Of a stretch of 64,000 bases of DNA, positions 8,579 to 17,705 are shown piece after piece. The translations under genes were made by a program, and so were the position numbers. The DNA is taken from the NCBI RefSeq assembly GCF_016908855.1, contig NZ_JAFBER010000017.1, positions 1 through 64,000 on the forward strand, read 5' to 3'. The DNA is from Scopulibacillus daqui. Lineage in GTDB: Bacteria; Bacillota; Bacilli; Bacillales; Sporolactobacillaceae. How positions within the stretch are numbered: the first letter of the stretch is position 1; every line of letters begins with the position of its first letter. The notes below the pieces were generated by a model. The model was given only the letters and a program-made list of their open reading frames with translations. It was not told the origin of the DNA and ran no database searches.

Positions 8579-9553
8579 ATGCATTTGAAGAAGAAGCTTT
8601 TATACGTGTCACTTTCACTGATGATTATATTAGCGCTCGCCGGATGCAATTCGGGTTCTAAGGATACTGCTTCAACCCAAGATGGCCAGTCATCAAAAGA
8701 TACATATACTGTTAAGCATGCGATGGGGACGGCTAAAATTAAAGGACAGCCTAAAAGGGTTGTGATATTAACGAATGAAGGCACTGAAGCGCTTCTGGCT
8801 ATGGGTGTTAAACCTGTTGGGGCGGTTCAGTCATGGACAGGCGATCCTTGGTATTCGCAAATTAAGGATAAAATGAAAGGCGTTAAGGTTGTAGGAACCG
8901 AGTCCGATGTGAATTTAGAAGCCATCGCTAAATTGCACCCTGATTTAATCATTGGCAATAAAGTGAGGCAAGAAAAGATTTATAAGCAGTTAAGCGAAAT
9001 CGCGCCGACCGTTTTTTCAGAAACTTTAAAATCCGATTGGAAAAAGAATTTTAAGTTATATGCAAAAGCATTGGATAAGCAAGAAAAGGGTAAAGAAGTG
9101 ATCGAAAAATATGATAAGCGCGTGAAAAGTTTGCACGGCAAACTTGGAGATAAAGTTAATAGAACAGTCTCTCTCGTAAGGTTTGTGCCGCAAGATATCC
9201 GTATATTGCATAAAGATACATTTGCCGGCAACATCCTTGAGCAGCTTGGTTTTAAACGTCCAAAAGATCAAGACAAAAATGACTTTGCTGCACAGCATGT
9301 AAGCAAAGAAATGATTCCAAAAATGAACGCGGATTACTTATTCTATTACACTTATCAGCCGGCTGGCGATAATAGCGGTGCTAAAGCTGAGAAAGAATTT
9401 ACAAACACGCCATTATGGAAAAACTTAAGCGTTGTAAAAAAAGGGAATGCGCATAAAGTTGACGATTCGGTTTGGAATACTTCAGGCGGTGTGATTTCAG
9501 CCAATTTAGTTCTAGATGATATTGAAAAATATATTCTTCATAAAGGAAAATAA
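8579..9553 (+). CDS. ferric-siderophore-binding lipoprotein
   Basis: This 324-residue protein begins with a lipoprotein signal peptide (MHLKKKLLYV, hydrophobic core, lipobox LAGC near residue 22) followed by a periplasmic-binding type fold of the FhuD/BtuF class. AKIKGQPKRVVILTNEGTEA marks the first lobe and WNTSGGVISANLVLDDIEKY the end. It captures ferric siderophore outside the membrane and hands it to the divergent FecCD/ATPase importer. The ATG at 8579 follows TGGGGGG. Transcription is predicted to be Fur-repressed through the box at 8545. Confidence 0.92.
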   Translation: MHLKKKLLYVSLSLMIILALAGCNSGSKDTASTQDGQSSKDTYTVKHAMGTAKIKGQPKRVVILTNEGTEALLAMGVKPVGAVQSWTGDPWYSQIKDKMKGVKVVGTESDVNLEAIAKLHPDLIIGNKVRQEKIYKQLSEIAPTVFSETLKSDWKKNFKLYAKALDKQEKGKEVIEKYDKRVKSLHGKLGDKVNRTVSLVRFVPQDIRILHKDTFAGNILEQLGFKRPKDQDKNDFAAQHVSKEMIPKMNADYLFYYTYQPAGDNSGAKAEKEFTNTPLWKNLSVVKKGNAHKVDDSVWNTSGGVISANLVLDDIEKYILHKGK

Positions 9554-9563
9554 TTGTTTAAAG

Positions 9564-9598
9564 GACCCATTAGCATCAAAACTGATGGGTCTATTTGT
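9564..9598 (+). terminator. terminator after the siderophore-binding lipoprotein gene
   Basis: GACCCAT (9564-9570) pairs with ATGGGTC (9585-9591), followed by TATTTGTTT. It lies 11 bp after the stop codon. Confidence 0.8.
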
Positions 9599-9726
9599 TT
9601 GCTCTCATATAGCGATGCGGTCCGTACTAGTCATTCAAAGAACGCTGCAGCCGCTCGCTTATAGATCATGATATCATCGCTTTGATAGATCTTATTGAAT
9701 TAAATTGATAAGCTCATTAAAAAACC

Positions 9727-9756
9727 TTGACACGGACATGTATTTCTGAATATCAT
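9727..9756 (+). promoter_or_regulatory. czcD promoter
   Basis: TTGACA at 9727-9732 and TATCAT at 9751-9756 with an 18-nt spacer make a good sigma-A promoter about 95 bp before the czcD start. The adjacent operator at 9762-9775 covers the expected transcription start. Confidence 0.7.
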
Positions 9757-9761
9757 AAATA

Positions 9762-9775
9762 TGAACATATATTCA
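9762..9775. promoter_or_regulatory. CzrA/SmtB-type metal-responsive operator
   Basis: TGAACATATATTCA is an inverted repeat of the form TGAA-N6-TTCA. This is the core recognised by ArsR/SmtB-family zinc sensors such as CzrA. It sits six bases after the -10 element of the czcD promoter, where a bound repressor would block initiation until zinc, cobalt or cadmium releases it. No obvious czrA gene is adjacent, so the repressor would be encoded elsewhere. Confidence 0.7.
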
Positions 9776-9852
9776 TGTGTTTGAAAATGGATAGATTGTG
9801 ATATCCGAAAAATACTAAAGTCACGGCATTTTTGAGAGGGGCGAGGAAAATC

Positions 9853-10779
9853 ATGGGCCATTCCCATCATCATGATCATCATCATGACCACCACCATCAT
9901 GCACATTCGGCAAATAAAAAGGCTTTGTTCATCAGTTTTCTATTTATTGCCACCTTTATGATCGTTGAAGTGATCGGCGGTTTTTTAAGCCATAGTTTGA
10001 CTTTATTGTCTGATGCCGGTCATATGTTTAGTGACGCGTTGTCATTAGGGTTAAGTCTTGTTGCGGTTGTTTATGGCGCAAAGGGCGCAAGCATCGAGAA
10101 GACTTACGGTTACAAGCGTTTCGAAATTCTTGCCGCACTTTTTAATGGCGTCGCGTTACTTGTGATTTCTCTATATATTTTAATAGAAGCTTTTCTTCGA
10201 TTCTATCATCCGGAGAATGTCGCCGGCGTTGATATGCTAGTGATTGCCTGCATAGGTCTGCTTGTTAATATTTTTGTGGCCTGGATTCTTATGAAAGGCG
10301 ACTCAAGTGAAAACCTTAATATTAAGAGTGCCTTAGTTCATGTGATAGGCGATTTGCTTGGATCTGTTGGAGCAATCGTTGCAGGTTTGCTCATTATACT
10401 TTTCAATTGGGGCTATGCGGATCCGATTGCCAGCATCATCGTATCCATTCTCATATTAAAAAGCGGCTGGCAGATAACCAATGATGCGATTCACATTTTA
10501 ATGGAAGGCAAGCCTAAAGATATTCATTTGGATGAAGTTAAGAATCACTTAATAAATATTCCGGGGGTTTCTGCTCTTCATGATTTGCATGTTTGGACCA
10601 TAACCTCAGGTTTCCCGGCTTTAAGCTGTCATCTTGTTGTCGAAAATAACGCAGACCGTGATAAAGTTTTAATGGATGCAAACCATATATTAACCGAACA
10701 TTTTTCCGTAAAGCATGCAACGATACAAATTGAAGGCCAAGACTTTAACAACTGCTCTAATGAACAACAGCATCAATAG
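9853..10779 (+). CDS. czcD: CzcD-type cation diffusion facilitator (Zn/Cd/Co exporter)
   Basis: The protein (308 residues) starts with a metal-binding histidine-rich head (MGHSHHHDHHHDHHHHAH), then six transmembrane helices and a C-terminal cytoplasmic domain. The zinc-site motifs HMFSD (helix 2) and HVIGD (helix 5) have the expected His-x3-Asp spacing of CDF proteins. It exchanges cytosolic divalent metal for protons or potassium. The ATG at 9853 is chosen because GAGG lies 6 nt before it; a TTG seven codons upstream is not needed. A CzrA-like operator overlaps its promoter and a strong terminator follows. Confidence 0.92.
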   Translation: MGHSHHHDHHHDHHHHAHSANKKALFISFLFIATFMIVEVIGGFLSHSLTLLSDAGHMFSDALSLGLSLVAVVYGAKGASIEKTYGYKRFEILAALFNGVALLVISLYILIEAFLRFYHPENVAGVDMLVIACIGLLVNIFVAWILMKGDSSENLNIKSALVHVIGDLLGSVGAIVAGLLIILFNWGYADPIASIIVSILILKSGWQITNDAIHILMEGKPKDIHLDEVKNHLINIPGVSALHDLHVWTITSGFPALSCHLVVENNADRDKVLMDANHILTEHFSVKHATIQIEGQDFNNCSNEQQHQ

Positions 10780-10783
10780 TGAC

Positions 10784-10832
10784 ATCATCCGCTGTTCACG
10801 GGGATCGCTCCTGTGGACGGCGGATGATTTTC
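10784..10832 (+). terminator. terminator after czcD
   Basis: ATCATCCGC (10784-10792) pairs with GCGGATGAT (10820-10828), and the inner sequence pairs further (GTTCAC with GTGGAC). TTTTCTG follows. It begins 5 bp after the czcD stop. Confidence 0.85.
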
Positions 10833-10899
10833 TGAATTTTTTAATGAATTATGTTAATATTAAGTGAACTATTCTTTATTTAATGGAAGGGGGAAGGCG

Positions 10900-11787
10900 A
10901 TGTCTCTGCAATCAAAGTTGAAAAATGCTTTGAAAGGGGTTTCGGGAACTTTCGGTATAGCGGTAAAGCATTTAGATACAGGCGAAGAAGCGCAGATTAA
11001 CGGTCATGAATTATTCCAGACTGCCAGTGCTTGCAAGATTGCGATTCTCGCTGCACTGTTTTCCGAAGCAGAGAAGGGCAATCTCAAACTTGAGGAAAGG
11101 GTAAAGATAACGGCGAATGACCTTGTCCCAGGTTCCGGGGTGCTGCAGAAATTTGACAGCGGCTTAGAGGTCAGCGTAAAAGATTTGGCGACAATGATGA
11201 TTATCGTAAGCGATAATTTGGCAACCGATAAAATTTTAGAATTAATGGGAAAAGAAAAAGTTAACCAATTTACGACGTCACTTGCTCTGCACCATACTTA
11301 TTTGGCACATTCCATTTGGGAGTTGTTAAGCTTATATGCCGGCTTACCTTTCGCTTCAAAAAACATCGATCATTACAAGAAGCTTGATGAGGCGATCGAA
11401 TCTCCCGTGAAGAAAACGGATAGTGCAATCTTTGATATGAGTCAACAGAACAATGTTTCCACACCGATAGAAACAAATATTTTGCTAGAAAAAATTGCTG
11501 ATAAAAAGATTATTTCCAAACGGGCTTGTGAACAAATGATTGATATTTTAAAAAGTCAACAATTTGGTCACCGGATTCCCTATTTGCTGCCTGATGATGC
11601 CATTACCGCCACCAAAACCGGTTCCATTGGCGGCGTCATTAACGATGCGGGTATCATTTATATGCCGAAAAATAAAGGAAGGTTTGTGATAACAGTATTT
11701 TCTAGAGATAATGCATCCCACAGCGAAGGCGAACAAGCCATTGCCCGAATAGCAAAAACCGCCTATGAATGGTTTGCGGCATCTTGA
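10900..11787 (+). CDS. class A beta-lactamase-like serine hydrolase, no signal peptide
   Basis: The 295-residue protein carries the penicillin-recognising triad in order: SACK (Ser43-Lys46), SDN (104-106) and KTG (239-241). It also has NNVSTPIETNILL, which resembles the class A segment before the omega-to-KTG core. There is no signal sequence after the chosen ATG at 10900 (AAGGGGG upstream), so it looks cytoplasmic. No convincing omega-loop ExxLN glutamate is visible. True class A beta-lactamases are exported and carry that glutamate, so this is more likely an uncharacterised esterase or amidase of the same fold than a resistance enzyme. It follows czcD after a terminator and seems monocistronic. 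Confidence 0.85.
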   Translation: MSLQSKLKNALKGVSGTFGIAVKHLDTGEEAQINGHELFQTASACKIAILAALFSEAEKGNLKLEERVKITANDLVPGSGVLQKFDSGLEVSVKDLATMMIIVSDNLATDKILELMGKEKVNQFTTSLALHHTYLAHSIWELLSLYAGLPFASKNIDHYKKLDEAIESPVKKTDSAIFDMSQQNNVSTPIETNILLEKIADKKIISKRACEQMIDILKSQQFGHRIPYLLPDDAITATKTGSIGGVINDAGIIYMPKNKGRFVITVFSRDNASHSEGEQAIARIAKTAYEWFAAS

Positions 11788-12141
11788 TCACATTTCTGCT
11801 GTTCACAGGGGATGTATTAAAGTTTAATAGAAAGCTGACTTCATCTATTAGAGGGGATTCAGACCGCTTCCTAAACACCGGACTCTAATTTTTATAATTA
11901 GAAATTTCAGATATATGATTTTAACTGAAACCTTATACAGTGGATATTGTATGGCTTGTGAAGATTATACAAAATGTTTTATATATTGAAATTCCAGATG
12001 TATGTGAGATAGTCCGTCCAGCATACAGAGCTTGAAATGGAGATCAAGAAACAAACAGGAGAAACGGCCTAAGCGGAGAAGCATCAGCCTCACGCTGCTT
12101 AGTCATAGAATAAAAATTAAAAAAAGAAAGGGAGAATCATC
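11788..12141. other. intergenic region upstream of the thiolase gene
   Basis: No gene is supported in this 354-bp stretch. It holds an imperfect inverted repeat around 12069-12103 (CTAAGC with GCTTAG) near the thiolase leader, and AT-rich sequence at 11900-12000 that could carry a promoter. The segment CTGCTGTTCACAGGGGATG near 11800 resembles part of the czcD terminator sequence, but no hairpin followed by T-run is evident here. Confidence 0.5.
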
Positions 12142-13293
12142 ATGCGAGAGGTTGTTATTGTTGAAGCTGTAAGAACACCGGTAGGAAAAAGAAACGGCTC
12201 ACTCAGCGGGATCAGGGCCGAAGATTTGGCCGCTCAGCCGTTAAAAGAAATAGTAAGAAGAACAGAAATTGAACCAGAAGTGATTGATGATGTGATATAC
12301 GGCTGCGTATCTCAAGTAGGCGAACAAGCATTCAATATTGCAAGAATGGCGGCTCTTATTGCTGACTACCCGGTCGAAGTGCCCGGAACAACTGTTGATC
12401 GGCAATGCGGATCAAGTCAGCAAGCTATCCATTTTGCGGCGCAAGCCATAGCCAGCGGCGATATGGATGCGGTTGTCGCCGGCGGCATAGAAAGTATGTC
12501 GCGGGTTCCAATAGGATCAAATAGAAAGGGTGCCGGCTTAAGCGGCGAACTAACATCCCGTTATGAAATCATTCACCAAGGCTTGTCTGCAGAACGCATA
12601 GCAGAAAAGTGGGGTTTTAGCCGCAAACAAATGGATGAATTTTCTCTTGCAAGCCATGAAAAGGCAATAGCGGCACAAAAAGAGGGCCGCTTTGACCGAG
12701 AAATCATGCCGTTAGAAGTCACGCTTCCAAATGGTACAAAAACGATTATAAAGGACGATGAGGGTCCGCGGCCGGATAGTAACTTAGATAAATTAGCAAG
12801 CCTCAAACCGGCGTTTCGGGAGGACGGAGCTATTCATGCCGGAAATTCAAGTCAAATCAGCGACGGGGCGGCGGCTGTGTTATTAATGTCTCGTGATAAA
12901 GCTGAATCCCTTGGCTTAAAACCGCGTTTTCGCGTGCTGACCCGCACTGTTGTTGGCTCTGATCCGACACTGATGCTTACCGGTCCAATCCCTGCAACTA
13001 AAAAAGCGCTGGACAAAGCCGGGCTCACTATTAACGCCATTGATTTATTTGAAGTCAATGAAGCCTTTGCCTCGGTGCCTCTGGCATGGCTGGCAGAAAC
13101 GGGAGCTGATCCCAATAGCTTAAATCCGAATGGAGGGGCAATAGCTATCGGTCATCCACTTGGAGCAAGCGGCGCCAGGTTAATGACTACGCTAATCTAT
13201 GAACTTGAAAGAACCGGCGGCCGCTATGGTTTGCAAACAATGTGTGAAGGCCACGGTACAGCGAACGCTACAATCATTGAACGATTGCCCTAG
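12142..13293 (+). CDS. thiolase (acetyl-CoA acyltransferase)
   Basis: The 383-residue protein is a complete thiolase. The nucleophilic cysteine lies in DRQCGSSQQAIH (Cys89), the activating histidine in AIGHPLGASGAR (His338), and the second cysteine in TMCEGHGTANA (Cys368). The family cleaves 3-ketoacyl-CoA or condenses two acetyl-CoA. Degradative and biosynthetic members cannot be separated from sequence alone. AAAGGGAG lies before the ATG. It is not cotranscribed with other fatty-acid genes; an acyl-CoA ligase and an HMG-CoA lyase occur further right in the window. Confidence 0.92.
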   Translation: MREVVIVEAVRTPVGKRNGSLSGIRAEDLAAQPLKEIVRRTEIEPEVIDDVIYGCVSQVGEQAFNIARMAALIADYPVEVPGTTVDRQCGSSQQAIHFAAQAIASGDMDAVVAGGIESMSRVPIGSNRKGAGLSGELTSRYEIIHQGLSAERIAEKWGFSRKQMDEFSLASHEKAIAAQKEGRFDREIMPLEVTLPNGTKTIIKDDEGPRPDSNLDKLASLKPAFREDGAIHAGNSSQISDGAAAVLLMSRDKAESLGLKPRFRVLTRTVVGSDPTLMLTGPIPATKKALDKAGLTINAIDLFEVNEAFASVPLAWLAETGADPNSLNPNGGAIAIGHPLGASGARLMTTLIYELERTGGRYGLQTMCEGHGTANATIIERLP

Positions 13294-13558
13294 AAGGCTT
13301 GACTGGCATCTAAGCAAGTCTCGCTGTCTATATTTGTCAGCGGTTAAGAGGTTTTGTACGAAGCGGCTTGTTCCCTTTTTAGAAGGGGCAGGCCATTTGT
13401 TTTATAAAGGGCAGAGGACCTTTAAGTATAATTTTTGACTGAAAATAATAAACATTACTATGTTGCCTCTTGGATAAATATTTTTAAATTTAAAGGGGGC
13501 TTCCTATGTTTTCAAAATATAACAATCAAACATTTTTGCAAAAAGGAATTCCCGATCT
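13294..13558. other. intergenic region with a short leader ORF
   Basis: This 265-bp gap contains a 19-codon frame starting at 13506 (MFSKYNNQTFLQKGIPDLC) after a good ribosome binding site, AAAGGGGG. Its stop overlaps the start of the broken kinase gene. It is probably the stump of a truncated gene or a leader peptide; I do not recognise it. No other coding signal is visible. Confidence 0.35.
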
Positions 13559-14449
13559 ATGTTAACTGTTCCTATACTTGCGATTGATGGAGGAGGAACA
13601 AGCTGCCGGGCTGGACACGCGAAGTGATTATACGGCCGTTTCTAAGATCGTTAGAGATTCATTTCAATTATCGGGTATTGAGGTTAATGATATGGTTTTA
13701 GAAAATGATGGCCATATCACTTTGTATGGGATATTAGGTCATCGACCGGGGGTTCTTGCGGTTTCTGGAACCGGGTCAATTGTTTGGGGAAAGGCAAAAG
13801 GCGGCGCCAGTCTGCGAGTAGGCGGATGGGGACATCGAATCAGTGATGACGGCAGCGGATATTTTATCGGCCTCGAAGCGCTGAGGCATATTTTTCGCTC
13901 GATAGACGGGCAGGATCCGCCTTCTGGTATTCGTCAAGTTGTTTTAGAAACGCTCCAACTCTCAACCACTGATGATCTTTTAACATGGATCAACGGCACA
14001 GCTTATTCAGTGGAGAAAGTAGCTTCAATAACGCCAAGCATTTTCAAATTAGCTCATGAAAGAGATCCGGCTGCAAACGGCATTTTACAAAAAGCAGGGC
14101 AGCATTTGGCTCATGCTTGTATAACTGCCATACAAAAATGTCATCTTGATGAAGATCATTTTGAATTGATTGCTGTGGGCAGTGTTTTGCAAAAAGATGC
14201 TTTGGTGCTTGAAGCTATGCTCCATGCCATTAAAGAAAATTACAAGGATTTTACTGTTCGCCAACTTGAATCAGAACCCATTTATTGCGCCTTGCTTTAT
14301 GGTTTGCGATGTTTGAACGGCTGCAATAATGACGCGATGACCCGCTTTATTGCGCCTTGCTTTATGGTTTGCGATGTTTGAACGGCTGCAATAATGACGC
14401 GATGACCCGCTGCCAAAAGGACATATTGCGTTTGGAATCTAAAACATGA
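13559..14449 (+). pseudogene. BadF/BadG/BcrA-family ATPase (N-acetylglucosamine kinase-like), broken
   Basis: The 5' piece from ATG 13559 encodes VPILAIDGGGTSCRAG, the phosphate-1 motif that opens BadF/BadG sugar kinases, but then runs into a stop. The rest of the kinase continues in another frame from about 13605 (AVSGTGSIVWG phosphate-2 motif, GGWGHRISDDGSG). The join lacks the roughly 60 residues expected between them, so an internal deletion with frameshift is inferred. Near the 3' end a perfect 65-bp tandem duplication (14281-14345 and 14346-14410) shifts the frame again. The second copy restores an end reading DAMTRCQKDILRLESKT. Location before a sugar ABC transporter suggests it once phosphorylated the imported sugar. 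Confidence 0.85.
14281..14410. repeat. 65-bp perfect tandem duplication
   Basis: The 65-bp unit starting TTTATTGCGCCTTGC and ending GATGACCCGC occurs twice with no mismatch. Because 65 is not a multiple of three, it shifts the reading frame at the end of the kinase pseudogene. The perfect identity indicates a very recent event or an assembly artefact. Confidence 0.95.
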
Positions 14450-14504
14450 AAGTAGTTTAAAGGCGATGTCTGACCTTGTATCAGAAAACTGAAAGGGTGA
14501 CCTT

Positions 14505-15803
14505 ATGAGAAAGCATGTATACAAATTATTAGCCATTTCCCTGACAGTTTTGCTTCTTATGGCAGCTGGATGCAGCAGCAGCCGTTCTGGTTCTGATTCT
14601 AAAGGCAAAATAACGATTACTTATTGGCAGTACACTTTTCCATCTAAAGTCAAAGAGATGAATGCGCTGATACAGAAATTTGAGAAGGAAAATCCGGATA
14701 TTAAAGTCGTTGCTCAAGACTTTCCATATGAAAAGTACAACCAGAAAATTGCTGCAGCGATGAATGCGGGCAAAGGACCCGACATGATGAACCTATATTA
14801 CGGCTGGCTGCCCCAATACGAAAAAAAAGGATACATTCAGCCTATTCCGGAAGATTTCATGAGCACAAAACAAATCGATAAAACTTTTATTCCTATGGTA
14901 AGATCATCAAAAATTCACGGCCATTATGATGGGCTGCCTACTGCCGTTCGTTCACTTGCACTGTTCTGGAACAAGGGTTTATTTGAAAAAGCAGGTTTGG
15001 ATCCGAATAACCCCCCCAAGACGTGGGATGAACTGATCCGAGATGCTAAAAAGATGACGAAACGAAAGGCTAACGGGCAATATGAACAAGAAGGTTTTGC
15101 TTGGGATGTCGAAGGCCAAGGCTATCATACTTTCGAAGAAGTGCTTCTTCGCCAGTGGGGGGTGACGCCATTTAGTGAAGATGGGAAAAAAGTCCAATGG
15201 AATGATTCTCCGAATGGTTTAAAGGCTTTTAATTATTGGATCAACATGACCAAAAAGCATCACATTGGCGATCAGAACTTTCTTCAAAACTATAATACGG
15301 CTTTTCAAGCGGGAAAAGCAGGCATGATGATAGATGGATCTTTTGATATCGCCTCGGTCAGATCGGCAGCGAATTTTAAGTGGGGGGTCACAACCCTGCC
15401 GGTTCGAAAAGAAGGAGGCGTCAAATCAAACTTCGGATCCTATTGGACGAACAGCATTGCCAAAGGTGTCAGCGGAAAGAAACGAAAGGCATGCGAAAGG
15501 TTTTTGAAATTCTTAATTTCTGAACAAACCCAAAAAGAATGGTTAAATAAAGTCGGTGAACTTCCAGCTTCAGCTTCATTAGCCAATGACAAGTCAATGA
15601 CGAGCGATCCGGTTTACGGTCCGTTTGTTAAAGGACTTAAAGATGCCCATGCCACTTTCTTTGTTGACGAGGAGAAAGAGCGGACAGATATTAATGATGC
15701 TGTTCAAACGATTTTGCTTAAGCATGCGCCAATCGAAAAAACCTTTAATCAGTTAGTAAAAAGCCAACAGGCTATTCGCGACAGCTATTTTAATAACCGA
15801 TAG
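14505..15803 (+). CDS. ABC sugar-binding lipoprotein (family 1 extracellular solute-binding)
   Basis: The 432-residue protein opens with a lipoprotein signal peptide ending in the lipobox AAGC (about residue 23). A CUT1-type sugar-binding fold follows: ITITYWQYTFPS at the start, KGPDMMNLYYGWLPQY, then a domain with AFQAGKAGMMIDGSFD typical of these proteins. It delivers a sugar or oligosaccharide to the two permeases encoded downstream. AAAGGGTG precedes the ATG. The nearby kinase remnant hints at an amino sugar, but the ligand cannot be deduced from sequence. Confidence 0.92.
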   Translation: MRKHVYKLLAISLTVLLLMAAGCSSSRSGSDSKGKITITYWQYTFPSKVKEMNALIQKFEKENPDIKVVAQDFPYEKYNQKIAAAMNAGKGPDMMNLYYGWLPQYEKKGYIQPIPEDFMSTKQIDKTFIPMVRSSKIHGHYDGLPTAVRSLALFWNKGLFEKAGLDPNNPPKTWDELIRDAKKMTKRKANGQYEQEGFAWDVEGQGYHTFEEVLLRQWGVTPFSEDGKKVQWNDSPNGLKAFNYWINMTKKHHIGDQNFLQNYNTAFQAGKAGMMIDGSFDIASVRSAANFKWGVTTLPVRKEGGVKSNFGSYWTNSIAKGVSGKKRKACERFLKFLISEQTQKEWLNKVGELPASASLANDKSMTSDPVYGPFVKGLKDAHATFFVDEEKERTDINDAVQTILLKHAPIEKTFNQLVKSQQAIRDSYFNNR

Positions 15804-15875
15804 TCAATCGCTTTTAATGAACGCTTGATGATTTGAATCATTGGGCGTTCAATTGACTTGAAAGGAAGAACGGCC

Positions 15876-16790
15876 ATGTCGGATATTAAAAAAGGCCATG
15901 TACGCAAAACAATGAAATTAAAGACAAGAAAGACTTTGATTGCTTATTCATTCTTGACGGTGCCATTATTGTTCTTTTTATGTATCCGGATTTTTCCGAC
16001 TTTATATGCGTTTTCGCTATCGTTTTCACCGGAAAATAGATCGGGTTTTACGCTCGATAACTATATTCATCTCATCCATGATAAAGTGTTTTGGCGTTCA
16101 GCCGTCAATACGCTTCTTTATGTCGCTATTACTGTTCCAGTTCAAATAGCAATTGGAATGATTCTGGCTTTGGCGATTAACAAGGTTCATCGGCTTCAGG
16201 GGTTTTATCGGATAGTCTATTTTATACCTTATATGACATCCATTGTTGCAGTCAGCTGGGTATGGCGGCTTATGTATGATCCGAACACAGGGTTTATCAA
16301 TGAAATGTTAAGTTGGTTCCACATTCCTCCCCAAGGTTGGTTAACTGATCCGTCGGAAGCGCTCATTTCCGTCAGCATGATGATGATTTGGCAAGCGATG
16401 GGTTTTTGTATGTTAATATTTTTGGCCGGACTGAAGGCTATTCCAAAACAGTTTTACGAGGCAGCGCAAATTGACGGGGCCGGGAAATGGCGGATGTTTT
16501 GGAGCATCACGTTCCCCTTATTAAACCCGACTATAATATTTCTGGCGGTCACAGGCGTGATTACAGCGCTCCAAACATTCACTCAGATTCAAAACTTAAC
16601 AGCAAGCAGCAGCGGGGATGCCGGCGGCCCTTTAAACAGCACATCGAGCATAGTTATTTACATGTACAATTCAGCATTTAACGACTTTAATATGGTTTAT
16701 GCTTCTGCAATAACCGTTGCACTTTTTATTCTCATACTTATTGTTACTTTCATTCAGTTGAAAGTTCTAAGCAAAAACTTCGAAGATTAA
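15876..16790 (+). CDS. sugar ABC transporter permease, MalF/UgpA type
   Basis: This 304-residue protein has six predicted helices and the EAA loop EAAQIDGAGKWRMFWSITFP, which docks the ATPase. A long basic cytosolic N-terminus precedes the first helix. The ATG at 15876 has AAAGGAAG upstream; an earlier TTG sits inside that signal. It pairs with the next gene (MalG type) to form the channel. No ATPase gene is present in the cluster, as is common for CUT1 systems in Bacillus that share a multitask ATPase such as MsmX. Confidence 0.93.
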   Translation: MSDIKKGHVRKTMKLKTRKTLIAYSFLTVPLLFFLCIRIFPTLYAFSLSFSPENRSGFTLDNYIHLIHDKVFWRSAVNTLLYVAITVPVQIAIGMILALAINKVHRLQGFYRIVYFIPYMTSIVAVSWVWRLMYDPNTGFINEMLSWFHIPPQGWLTDPSEALISVSMMMIWQAMGFCMLIFLAGLKAIPKQFYEAAQIDGAGKWRMFWSITFPLLNPTIIFLAVTGVITALQTFTQIQNLTASSSGDAGGPLNSTSSIVIYMYNSAFNDFNMVYASAITVALFILILIVTFIQLKVLSKNFED

Positions 16791-16816
16791 TTTAAGCGCC
16801 TAGGAGGTGACTGGGG

Positions 16817-17644
16817 ATGAAGAAACGCATAGATATCGGCGGTCTTTTGGTTCACATCTTCTTATGGGCGGGACTTATCATTGTGGTTTTTCCGTTTGTA
16901 TGGATGATCTTATCTTCTTTTAAAAGTCTGCCGGATTTTTATCATTTCTCGTTTTTGCCGGATAAACTTAACTGGTCAGGCTATAAGTATATCTTTGAAG
17001 AAACGGATTATTTACGCTGGTATCTGAACAGCATCGTTGTTGCTGTTGTCGTGACGATCAGTTGTCTCATATTTAATTCATTAATTGGATACGTACTGGC
17101 AAAGTATAGATTTCCAGGGGCAAAGGCGATATTTATCGTGATTCTCAGCACATTGATGATACCGACGGAATTGTTGGTTATACCTTGGTATGTGGCGGGC
17201 AGCAAGCTGCATTGGGTGAATACTTATTGGGGCTTAATGCTGCCGGGGATGATTGAAGCATTCGGTGTTTTCTTAATGCGCCAATTTATGATGAGTATCC
17301 CCGACGATATTTTAGATGCAGCACGAATTGACGGCATGGGCGAACTAAGGATTTGGTGGCGGATTGCACTGCCTCAAGTCAGACAGGCGATGGCGGCCAT
17401 GGGGATTATTACTTTTCTTGGCAATTGGAACGCCTATCTATGGCCGGTCATTGCAACCTCAACCGCAAACATGCGAACACTGCCTGTCGGTATTTCATTG
17501 TATTCGACTGCTGATGCAGGGGGCATCCAATGGCATGTGATTATGGGGATGAGTACATTGGCTGTGATTCCTATGATGATAGTCTTCTTGATTTTCCAGA
17601 AAAAGATTGTTGAAGGCATTTCTTTGACTGGGGTAAAAGGATAA
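16817..17644 (+). CDS. sugar ABC transporter permease, MalG/UgpE type
   Basis: This 275-residue permease has six helices and the EAA motif DAARIDGMGELRIWWRIALP. TAGGAGGTG before the ATG is a strong ribosome binding site. It lies 26 bp after its partner permease and 61 bp before the lyase-like gene, so all are probably one transcript that starts at or before the binding protein. Confidence 0.93.
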   Translation: MKKRIDIGGLLVHIFLWAGLIIVVFPFVWMILSSFKSLPDFYHFSFLPDKLNWSGYKYIFEETDYLRWYLNSIVVAVVVTISCLIFNSLIGYVLAKYRFPGAKAIFIVILSTLMIPTELLVIPWYVAGSKLHWVNTYWGLMLPGMIEAFGVFLMRQFMMSIPDDILDAARIDGMGELRIWWRIALPQVRQAMAAMGIITFLGNWNAYLWPVIATSTANMRTLPVGISLYSTADAGGIQWHVIMGMSTLAVIPMMIVFLIFQKKIVEGISLTGVKG

Positions 17645-17705
17645 TATGGAATATTCTGTTCAAATGACATTGGCGAGGCTATAAAACAAAGGAGTGTTAA
17701 GGTCA

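Noticed and set aside
12573-13115. Antisense frames within the thiolase gene
   Set aside because: The thiolase is complete on the plus strand with all catalytic residues; the antisense frames have no initiation signals.
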